Assembly: GCF_019703515.2 (NCBI RefSeq)
Contig: NC_059372.1
Span: 25,952,931-26,016,930, forward strand
Length of the DNA: 64,000 nucleotides
Origin: Myxocyprinus asiaticus
Taxonomy: Eukaryota > Chordata > Actinopteri > Cypriniformes > Catostomidae
Direction of reading: 5' to 3'
The notes under the pieces were generated by a model. The model was not told where the DNA came from, did not search any database, and saw only the letters and a list, made by a program, of their open reading frames with translations. Every line of letters starts with the position of its first letter. The stretch's first letter is position 1. Below, piece after piece: positions 10,224-22,200 of this stretch. Position numbers and translations under genes: made by a program.

Positions 10224-13200
10224 CTATGTGTCTGGCATCTCCACATCAGAGTTAATGCTCATTTCAGCGATGTTGTTATAGAGTGCAGGGTCATGGCTCA
10301 AACGGTCGGAGGGATTGGAATGGTTGGCTTGGGCTTGTCTGTCTCGTGATTGGATCATTGCTTGGCGCAGACAGGAAATCCATTGCTGCTTGTTGAAGGA
10401 GTCATTGGCCTGCAGGCAGTGGGATTGAGACTTTGAGCGTCCCGTGGTGCTTACACGGAAACAGTTCTTCACTGAGAAGGGCAGAAGCATAAAGATGGAA
10501 ATTAATGACATGGAATAGCAATTAGTATGTGGCCAATCAAAGTCAAATGAGGAGAAAAAATAAAAATAAAATAAAATACAAACAACAACAAGGTGCTATT
10601 ATACAAGTTACAGTATTGTATATATTAGACCTACAGTGACCCCAAAAAGAATTAGCATGAACTAACAATAAACAACTGTATTTTTATTAACTAACATTAA
10701 CAAAGCTTAATAAATGCTGTAAAAAATATTTTGTTCATGATACCTAATACAGTAACTAATGTAAACGAATGAATCTCCTTAACTATAGTTACACTAAATT
10801 TGACAACCATTATTTTTTGTTCTAATTTTGATTATTGTGAAATTTCTTTTTGTGAACTTTTAGCTTAAAAAGTGTGTTTGTGCAATATTTCTTTCAAATT
10901 AATGCAAAGACATTCAGACATTTTAAGTATGGCTTAAGTGTCCAAATACTTTGTGGGGCCACTGTTTCTATATAAATATACATGATATAACATAATGACA
11001 GAAATTGTTTATTTATATATATAGCCTGCAATGTGAAGTATGAGGCAATGCCATTACCTTTATCATTGCCCGTGAATGCTCCACGGAAGGATCCAGAACT
11101 GCTTGGTTCTCCATCAGGCAGGTCCTCCAGATGGAGGTGAGCAGCTGGGAGGGGCTGGCGATACACCTGGAACTGGACTGATCCTTCCCTGTCTTGTGCC
11201 ACTGGTCGGGTCAAAACCAGTACCAGCTCAAAGAGGAACACATGCAGCTTCTAAATACAAGACAAGAGGAATAAAATGACTGTGGAAAAAGAGGCAGACT
11301 ACAATGAATTTGAAAGGTAATCTTTAGTAAGGTTTAGCATACATATATAAACTGAACACACTCAAGTGTTGTTTTGTAAAAAGATTAGAAATGTGTCCAG
11401 TATGAGGGACTAGTTACCTGTCCTTTAGAACTTTTCAGTTCACCGTGGCAGTACAACAAACGAGAGGCCTGAATTTCAGGAACCCTCTGGCCATCTTCTG
11501 AGTAGCACAGTCCCCGTCTGTAAAACTGACACTCAGCCTCTCCAGTTTTAAGGTTTACTTCTGTTATAATTCTCTGGATTAGATCGATCTGAAGTAACAA
11601 GGAATGAGTGGGCATATTGTCTTTTCTGGATGTAAAATTACATTAAATTAGATAATAAAAAGGCAATAATTACACCAAGGATACAAGGATTATTAGTATA
11701 AGGAAAATCAGTTTAACTTATCTACCAAGTGTTAACTACAGGGCCGGCTCTAGAGGGGTGCTTTTATCCCTATGCCCCCCCAAGCGCAAGTGAAGCAAAG
11801 GGTCGAATTATATCATCATGACACTAACCCTAACCCCCGTCGACAACCCTCCTTTATATGTAACTGCCCGCTAATGTAACCGTTCTATATGCGGGCCTGG
11901 TTAACTATAACTATTTGAAGCCTGGCTTCATATTCAATAATGGCATTTAGTGAAATCATCTAAACTCACAGCCAGAGGCAGAGCCTCCTCATCCGGATGA
12001 TCAGGTGGAGTGCTCTTCTGGATTTCCTTTAGCAGCAGAGGGTATTTCACCAGTCTACTGCGAGGTAAGTCCAGAAAGTTCCACAGGTCCAGCTTTCTGC
12101 TGAAGGATGACTCCTGGCACAGCCGCAAGAAATGCTCTACTCGACGATCTTGTTTCTTTTGATCAAGCAGAGCTTTTGCCCCAACCTGATTACAGCAATA
12201 TGTGATATACGCCTCCAAACAGGGAAACTATGAAGGGAAAGAAAAGAGATAAAAATAATTTATATATACAGTAACGAGACTATATAGTACAAGTTAAATG
12301 GTTACATTTTACAATAAGGTTCCATTTATTAAAAGTAGTTAAATGAATAGTTCACCCAAAAATGAAAATTTGCTGATAATTTACTCACCCTCAGGCCATC
12401 CAAGATGTATCTGAGTTTCTCCATCAAAACAGAATTTAAGACTTTTAGGATTTCATTTCAGGCCTCAAAATAATCCACACGACTCCAGTCGACAAATAAA
12501 GTTCTTCTGAATGCAAACGATTGATTATTTTTAGAAACAAAACAATACTTTGTTTGTTTGTCCTGTGTTTAGTAATCTTTTTCCAGTCAGTTTTAACAGA
12601 GACAAACTGCTGAACATTCGACAGCATATACCAGAGAATCTTTTCCCGGTTTTCGAATATTCAGACATTTTAGTTGGAGGCGCAGCTCTGCTGTTCAAGA
12701 GACGCAGGCGAGGTTGACAAGCCGGTGCGCTGGTCAAACTCCGTCGGCTTGGATTTCAGCGCTGCCGAGTATTCACTTAGCGTATCTCCACTCTCTTCCT
12801 AAAAAAAAGGACTAACTACATCTCCTCACCCTCACAAACAAGGACTTTTCAACCTCTGCTGCCTTGTGCTTCACAGAAACCTGGCTGAGTGAAGCCATTC
12901 CGGACAGCGCGTTACATCTGCCAGGCTTCCAGCTGTTCAGAGCAGATAGTTAACGGGGAAAATGAGAGGCGGTGGAACATGCTTTTATATCATTGAAAGT
13001 TGGTGTACAGATGTAACAACGTTAAAGAGGATGTGCTGTCCTAATTTGGAAGTGCTCTTTATTAACTGTAAGCCTTTCTACTCGCCGCAGGAGTTTTCCT
13101 CGTTTATTTTGGTGAGTGTGTATATCGTGCCAAATGCGTGTTTGAATGCCGCGCTGCAACAGCTGGCTGATCAAATCACTGACACAGAACAACAATATCC

Positions 13201-16200
13201 GGACTCAGTTATTATTATTCTTGGGGATTTTAACAAGGCAAATCTCACACGTGAACTGCCCAAATACAAACAGCACACCACATGCCCCACCAGAGACAGG
13301 ATCATACTGGATCATTGTTACACAACAATAAAGGTTGCATATTGCTCTGTTCCTAGAGCAGCTTTGGGACTCTCTGATCACTGTCTGGTTCATCTTCTTC
13401 CAACCTACAGGCAGAAATTAAAATCAACCAAGCCAGTAGTAAGGACTGTAAAGAGATGGACCAATGAAGCAGAGCTGGAACTACAAGCCTGCTTCGATTG
13501 CACTGATTGGAGTGTTTTTGAGGCTGCAGCCACAGACCTGGACGAGCTCACAGATACTGTTACATCATATATCAGTTTCTGTGAGGATATGTGCATTCCT
13601 ACTAGGAATTATTTAAAGTTCAACAATGACAAACTGTGGTTTACAGAATGTGTTCTACTGCAGATTTGAAATGCCCAATCTCACACCCCACATCCACTCT
13701 GACCTTCACTTCACACAAACACCAACACCTCCTGCAACCCCCCTCCTGCTACTCAACCAGCACTTAAGATCTGTGAAGATGATGTGAGCCGCGTCTTTTG
13801 GAAAAACAAAAGACGAGGAAGGCTTCAGGCCCAGATTGCGTCTCTCCAGTGTGTCTTCGATCCTGTGCTAACCAGTTGGCCCCCATCTTTACACAGATCT
13901 TCAATAGATCACTAGAGCAGTATGCTTCAAATGCTCAATCATTATTCCTGTCCCAAAGAAACCAAAAATCACAGGACTTAATGACTACAGACCTGTTGCC
14001 CTGACGTCTGTGGTCATGAAATCATTTGAGAAACTGGTGTTGGCCCACCTGAAGAACATCACTGGACCCTTTCTAGATCCCCTTCAATTTGCTTATCGAG
14101 CAAACAGGTCTGTGGATGATGCAGTCAACATAGGACTGCATCATATCCTGCAACATCTGGACAGACCAGGGACATATGCAAGGATCCTTTTTGTGGACTT
14201 CAGTTCGGCTCTCAACATCATCATCCCAGCTATACTCCAGAATAAATTATACCAACTCTCTGTACACATGTCTATCTGTCAGTGGATTACCAGCTTTCTG
14301 ACGGACAGGCAGCAGCTTGTGAGACAGGGGAAACTCACTTCTAGCACCTGTACAATCAGCACTGGTGCCCCCCAGGGATGTGTGCTCTCCCCACTACTCT
14401 TCTCCCTCTACACCAATGTCTGCATCGCCAAGGACCCCTCTGCCAAGCTCCTGAAGTTTGCAGACGACATCACTGTCATCGGCCTCATCCGAGATGACGA
14501 TGAGTCTACATACAGAAGGGGGGTTGAACAGCTGGCTGTCTGGTGCAGTCAAAACAACCTTGAGCTGAACACGCTCAAAACGGTGGAGATCATTGTGGAT
14601 TTTAGGAGGAACACCCCAACACTGACCCCCCTCACCATTCTAAACAGAACTGTGGCAGCAGTGGAGTCATTCAGGTTCCTGGGCACTACCATCTCACAGG
14701 ACCTGAAGTGGGAGATACACATTGACTCCATTGTGAAAAAGGCCCAGCAGAGGTTGTACTTCCTTCGCCAGATGAGGAAATTCAACTGATACAGTTTTAC
14801 TCAGCAGTCATTGAGTCTGTCCTCTGCACTTCAATAACTGTCTGGTTTGGTTCAGCTACGAAATCAGACATCAGAAGACAAAGGACAGTTCGGACTGCTG
14901 ATAGGATTATTGGTTGCCCCCTGCCTCCCCTTCAAGAACTATACACTTCCAGAGTGAGGAAAAAGGCTGGAAAAATCACTCTGGACCCCACTCACCCTGC
15001 CCACTACCTTTTTGAACTGTTGCCTTCTGGCCGACGCTTCAGAGCTCTGAGCACCAGAACTGTCAGGCACAGGAACAGTTTATTCCCTAAGGCTATCCAT
15101 CTCATGAACAGTTAAATTACCCCATTGAGCAATAACTATGTGCAATACACAGTTTAGTCTTTTTTATATTTATCCAACACATCCAACCTCTTCTGCCATT
15201 TCATTCCTTTGAAAATAAAAACAAAAAAACATTTGCACTGTACATAACTGATTGTATTAGATTTGCACTACCCATGTGTATGTATGTATGTATGTGTGTC
15301 TGTATGTATGTGTATAATTAGTTTTATTGTTTATTATTATCTATGTCTTGCTGCTGTTTTTGTATTGTTTCTGTATTGTTGTACACTGGAAGCTCCTGTC
15401 ACCAAGACAAATTCCTTGTATGTGTAAGCATACTTTGCAATAAAGCTGATTCTGATTCTGAATACTTATATACTTTTTAACTACAAATGTTCGCTTCCGT
15501 ACATCTCTGTGATGCGCTCATGAGAGGGATGACGTAAGCTTGTTGGTAAGGTCACGCGTCACGTGGAGGAGGAGGCAGGAAGCACGTCATAGGCTGTCTC
15601 TCGTTTGGAAGGCTGCGTCCTCCAGAGGTCGCATTTGTCGGCCGCATATGTCGTCTCGTTTCAGAAAAGCGAGTAGGACACTTTGAATGCAGCCTTCAAA
15701 TGTGACCTTCTTTCATGGGAATTCGGAGGATCCATGAGGTGTATCCTTCGTGGGCACTCACAACCCACAATTCTTTGCTTCAACGGAAATGTCTAAAAAA
15801 AAATAATGCCAATATGCCCATAAATGTGATGTTCAAACACAAGGAATGTTAATTCCCAAGTTGAAGTACCTCAGTAGATGGGTGCAGAGTATATAATATG
15901 TATAACTATATAATTAAAATAAATTATTAGACTAAAAGTACAACTGTAAAATCTATTTTCTTTTCTCTTTACATCATTATACCTCTCCTAAAATTTATAT
16001 ATACATTCCCTTCTAAAGGGACTTTTTTACCGTCTCACTCGAAGCGCTCGCACTTGTTAAAGAGTGGCGTGCTGTCATAGCAACCATGTTCCGTTCCGTT
16101 TCCGTTTCTCCTACGAAGGCCATCTTGTTTAAACGAGACTTGTTTAAAGGAGGACGCTCGGTATACTGCAGCCTTCAAAGGACGCATCCTACCTAGCACA

Positions 16201-19200
16201 CAGCCTTCGAAATGAGACACAGCCATAGTTTACAATAGAAACTTGCACAGAGCACAGACCAAGCGCCGTTCACAAACCAAAACAATTTCAAAACAATGTA
16301 AAATAAAATATATTTTCCAAATAATAATAAATAAAAAAACGTCCTTACTCCTCCTCCATGGGACACGTGATCTTATCAACGAGCTTACATCATCCCTCTC
16401 ACGAGCGCACATCACAGAGATGTACAGAAGCGAACATTTGTAGTTAAAAGTATGTAAGTATTGTTTTGTTTCTCAAAATAATCAATCGCTTCGGTTCAGA
16501 AGAACTTTATTTGTCGACTGGAGTCGTGTGGATTATTTTGATGCACCCTAAATATGCATTTTGGACTGTCAAAAAATGGAGTACATTTACTTGCATTGTT
16601 TAGAGGAGGAGGCCTGAAATGAAATCCTAAAAATCTTAAATTCTGTTTTAATGAAGAAAGAAACTCCGATACATCTTGGATGGCCTGAGGGTGAGTAAAT
16701 TATCAGCAAATTTTCATTTTTGGGTGAACTATTCCTTTAACAACATTAGTTAACATGAACTAACACAGCACAATACTTTTACAGCATTTATTATCTTGAT
16801 CAATGTTAATATCAACGTGTAGTTACAGTAGTGGCTAATGACCACAAATATAGGTGGGGCAGATTTTTTTTTACATTATTCAACTCCAACTCATTATTCA
16901 AACACAAGCACGCTGACACAATATGCGGTGTCCACAAGGCGGCACCCTAAGGACATAATGTTGATTTTAATACTGTAAATAAGAACGCTTTATCTTAAAA
17001 TGTTGACTTGTTGCAGATCAAAATCTAATGCTGCGTCTGAAACCGCGTACTGTCACAGTATGTACTGTATTTGATGAAGGACGTCCTTATCTGCCGGCAA
17101 AACAGTATGTTCTTTTAGGTGTGCATGCAAGTAGTATGAATAGATTTCAGACATACTTCATCCGGGGACATTGGCATTGTCACGTTACCCAAATATATGA
17201 CGTAATAACAACAACCACAAAAACTATCTGCTTTGGTTTTGCTAAACAAGCACCATTTAAGCACAAGGAATAATTATCTTGGCATATATAGCGCTTACTG
17301 TTGAGAAGAGTTGAATGCCTCGCGATTCACTACCATTCCATTAAACCCTGCTATTCTGCTCAGTGTTTTGAACGTGACGTCACCTCAGGTCACGAGGGAT
17401 TATGGGATTATTAAGTGTTCAGTCCATCCACAGTTCAAAATGTCGCCGGAAAAAGAAGGTAATCCGGGTATTTCTTGCTTACTCCTTCATGAATACTGTG
17501 GATTTGGACACACTACTCCATTGGCATACTGTTTTTGGCATATTATACAGTGGAGAAGTATGGATATTCGGATGCAGCGTAAACTAAAATGTTATTTTAT
17601 AATATTAAGTGTTGTTGAAAAACCCCAGGGAGGAAAGGGAGAGAAAGAGAACTATCTACATGCCATTTACACGTTTCCACATTATTAAAAACTAAATGCT
17701 TTATAAAGATAATAATGTTTTAAATCAAAGTCAATTTAAAACAGAAAAATTCAAGAGCCAGAGCTTTTTCACATACAATTTGTCATCATACAAAACATAC
17801 AATGTCTTATCACCTACCCTTTATGTCTGGCTTTCAGGGCCAAGTTGTTTGATGGTCAATTTGTCTTGAATTTGTCGTAGAAATGACACAATGTTACACA
17901 AATGTTCATCTAAAGTGCTCGCCATGTTCACAATCTGTCACACTGCTGGCTCGCACTAATATTAAAGTTACCTTTGGTTTGGCACTATGTTTATGGGTAG
18001 ATTTATTTCTGCCCCAATGGGTCAATGAGGGCTCGTTGCAGTACCATATTTGACCATAGATTTCTTTTGGAAAACTGAGGGGTGCTGTGGAGTTCGGGAG
18101 GGCAATAGGCTGTCTGCCCCACATGCTTGAATATCTATATCAAACACTGTGTAACGGAGCTTTCAGCTACTTTATGACTTAAAAATAGGATAAAAACTTA
18201 TACTAAGCTTTCTTTTAAATACATATATCAGCATTTTGAACACATTTACAGGCAAACACATTACATTATTGGCAGTTTATAGTATGGATCTATGTTTTTA
18301 AGATGATGAAATTTTAGGCGGGGCTCTGCCCTACCTCCCCTTATAGACGAACCGTGCATGTGCAGTTATACTTTTTTAAAATGTAAAGTTATGTGAACAT
18401 CAGTTAATGCATTATGAACTAACATGAACAAACAATGAACATATGTATTTGTATTAACTAACACAACCTAAAAATAATTTGGTTGATTGTTAGTTCATGA
18501 TACCTAATGCATTAACTAATGTTAACGAATGGAACCTTATTGTAAAGTGTTACCAGTTAAACAATATGAAAGTTTTTTAGAAATCCTTCGAAGTTTGGTG
18601 GGAGTTACCTCAATAATAATAAATGCAAACATTTAAGAAACACAAATCTTAAAGCTTATTTATTCGATGATAAAATACTAACCCAGCTTAATATCCTGAG
18701 TTATTGATAAGTAAACCATTCGAAGGTTGATTTCCCCAAAAAGGGTTAACAATATGGCTTTGTGCCCTATCAAAACATTGCTCTTTTTATTGAGTGTCCA
18801 GACAAGCTCAACAAAGCAACACTGGCTCAACCAATGACATGAGTTTGGGACGGGACTATCTGTTTGTTCAAATAGCAGACAAAGGAAATATCCGGGGAAA
18901 GTTGTTTGAAAACGATATTTATTTAGGCAATTCTGTTTGGTAATGCTAGTGTCACTTTAAAAGGAGGTTTATGTCTTTCTTTTGAGTTTATTTTTGTTAT
19001 CTTCTTTAAATATTCAGCAGAGGTTCCTGTAGCTCAACAGGTAGAGCATGGTGCTCACAACGCTAAGACCATGGGTTCACATCCTGTGGAACACACGAAC
19101 TGATAAAATGTACACACTGAATGCACTGTAAGTTGCTTTGGATAAAAGTGTCTGCCAAATGCATGAATCTAAATGTACATATTAGTATTTCTTTTGTAAC

Positions 19201-22200
19201 ACTGACCCAATCCATCATGGTCGGGCCGACCTCTTGCACAGTCTTCTCTGCTCCACGTAGACCTTCAAGACGAGTTAAAAGATCTACACAGGCAAATAAT
19301 GGTGAATACATCAATACACTACAAAGAAGCCTTTATTTTGTTGAGTCATAACCATTGACAATTACCTTCATGAAGGGGTATTAAAGATTCAAGTGTTCCA
19401 AATATCTGGCCCAGCTCACTTTCTGTCATTATGTCTAATTTCAACATTGGTTCATAGTACACCTGTAAGACAAGCCAAAATTAAAATACTTCCTATAAAG
19501 ACAACAACAAAAATAAATGTTTTGACTACTGGACAAACCTTTTTCACTAGACTTAGATCCTCAATTAGCTGCTTCTCTCCCTGTGTCAACTCATAGATTA
19601 TCTATAGGTACAGTAAATAAAGACATAATACATAAATGAAGGATAAACATTGTACAGTTAGTTATATCCTCACAAGGCCACCTTTTTCATTCATGCATAC
19701 AAAGGGTAACATTTTGTACCTTATTAATGAAAAAAATAATAATAAATGACAACACTTTTTAATAAGAGTCAGTTACCCCAAACACCCACACATTTATAAC
19801 TGCATTAATTCTTTGTCACAACTTAACACTCAGCTTTGGCAATGCTCATCGCTACTGCTCGCATAGTGTGGTAAAGCTAGTGAAATTTTGAGACTGAAAT
19901 AGAGAACATGGCCTCATATACCAGCTCACTTCCTGTTTCACAACTGTAGACAGAAGAGTTGGGCAGCTGAAAACTATCTAAAAAAAATAGTACTAAAGTA
20001 CAGGAGCCAAAACAACATGTGCAATGCTTTCAATCAGCACAATACAATCAGCCCAATACAAGCCAATACAATACATGGCACTGCATTGTAACATAAAGAC
20101 TAATTATAACATCGAAAGAATGAACTTCAAAGAGTTGTGGCACAAATTCAAACTGCTTCGCCTCACCTCTTGTCGCTTTATCTCTTTGGTACTAAGCTCA
20201 TGACTCAGAGTGTCCACTGTGTCGCTCCAGAGCTGGCTGTTCCGTCGCCGTGGAAATGAAGAGGCCTTCTGGCGTGTTCTTATTGGCATTGGAGGCAATG
20301 GCCGGGCCTCTGTCCGGAAACTGATGGAACGCTGGTGGTGGGGGGAAAAAAGGGTAAATAAATCTATAAATCAAATATATATATATAGTACTGTGCAAAA
20401 GTCTTAGGCACATAAGATGTTTCAAACATTTGTCTTAAGATGGCTATTTACAGTTGAAGTCAGAAGTTTACATACACCTTAGCCAAATACATTTAAACTC
20501 AGTTTTTCACAATTCATGACATTTAATCGTAGAAAACATTACCTGTCTTAGGTCAGTTAGGATCACTATTTTAAGAATGTGAAATGTCAGAATAATAGTA
20601 GAGAGAATTATTTATTTCAGCTTTTATATCTTTCATCACATTACCAGTGGGTCAGAAGTTTACATACACTTTGTTAGTATTTGGTAGCATTGCCTTTAAA
20701 TTGTTTAACTTGGGTCAAACGTTTTGGGTAGCCTTCCACAAGCTTCTCACAATAAGTTGCTGGAATTTTGGCCCATTCCTCCAGACAGGACTGGTGTAAC
20801 TGAGTCAGGTTTGTAGGCCTCCTTGCTCGCACACGCTTTTTCAGTTCTGCCCAAATTTTCTATCGGATTGAGGTCAGGGCTTTGTGATGGCCACTCCAAT
20901 ACCTTGACTTTGTTGTCCTTAAGCCATTTTGCCACAACTTTGGAGGTATGCTTGGGGTTATTGTCCATTTGGAAGACCCATTTGCGACCAAGCTTTAACT
21001 TCCATGCTGATGTATTGAGATGTTACTTCAATATATCCACATAATTTACCTTCCTCATGATGCCATCTATTTTGTGAAGTGCACCAGTCCCTCCTGCAGC
21101 AAAGCACCCCCACAACATGATGCTGCCACCCCCATGCTTCATCCTTTTTCGTCCAAACATAACGATGGTCATTATGGCCAAAAAGTTCCATTTTCAAAAA
21201 TAAGATCTTTGTCCACATGTGCACTTGCAAACTATAGTCTGGATTTTTTTATGCCGGTTTTGGAGCAGCCATTATGGTTTGTCGATATAGGACTAGTTTT
21301 ACTGTGGATATAGATACTTGTCTATCTATTTCCTCCAGCATCTTCACAAGGTCCTTTGCTGTTGTTCTGGGATTGATTTGCACTTTTCGCACCAAACTAC
21401 GTTCAACTCTAGGAGACAGAATGCATCTCCTTCCTGAGTGGTATGATGGCTGCGTGGTCCCATGGTGTTTATACTTGCGTACTATTGTTTGTACAGATGA
21501 ACGTGGTATCTTCAGGCGTTTGAAAATTGCTCCCAAGGATGAACCAGACTTGTGGAGGTCCACATTTGATGTCAACCAAAGAGGCACTGAGTTTGAAGGT
21601 AGGCCTTAAAATACATCCACAGGTACACCTCCAGTTCAGTACACCTCCAATCAGAAGCTAATTGACTAATTGTCTGAAGGCTTGACATAATTTTCTGGAA
21701 TTTTACAAGCTGCTTAAAGGCAAAGTTAACTTAATGTATGTAAAGTTCTGACCCACTGGAATTGTGATATAGTCCATTAAAAGTGAAACAATCTGTCTGT
21801 AAACAATTGTTGGAAAAATTACTTGTGTCATGCACAAAGTAGATGTCCTAAACGACTTGCCAAAACTATAGTTTGCTATTATGAAATCTGTTGAGTGGTG
21901 AAAAAATTAGTTTTAATGACTTCAACCTAAGTGTATGTAAATTTCTGACTTGAACTGTACATTCACCGACCACTTATTAGGAACATCTGTACACCTATTT
22001 ATTCATGCGATTATCTAATCAGCCAATTGTGTGGCAGCAGTACAATGCATAAAATCATGCATACGGGTCAGGAGCTTAGTTAATGTTCACATCAACAATC
22101 AGAATGGGGAAAAATGTGATCTCAGTGATTTCGACCGTGGCATGATTGTTGGTGCCAGATGGGCTGGTTTGAGTATTTCTGTAACTGCCGATCTCCTGGG

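Larger units (their letters stand above)
12299..18556. repeat. Old TIR repeat split by nested insertions
   Basis: The left end (ggttacattttacaataagg, 12300-12338) and right end (ccttattgtaaagtgttacc, about 18533-18552) are inverse of each other. The interior 'aacattagttaacatgaac' motifs resume at 16741-16850 and 18390-18550. The intervening DNA is the foldback 12343-16736 plus other insertions. It lies wholly in the net1 intron 12228-19206. That both ends belong to one insertion is inferred from their orientation and the resumption of sequence. Confidence 0.5.

Noticed and set aside
14010..14789. Reverse-transcriptase ORF as a host gene
   Set aside because: Lies within a LINE flanked by a target-site duplication, with broken frames on both sides.
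16035..16443. Short ORFs on both strands
   Set aside because: Lie in the foldback interior and match nothing recognisable.
15480..16445. Inverted pair at 15480-15590 and 16345-16445 as a separate MITE
   Set aside because: It is continuous with the outer arms of the 12343-16736 foldback once the LINE is removed.
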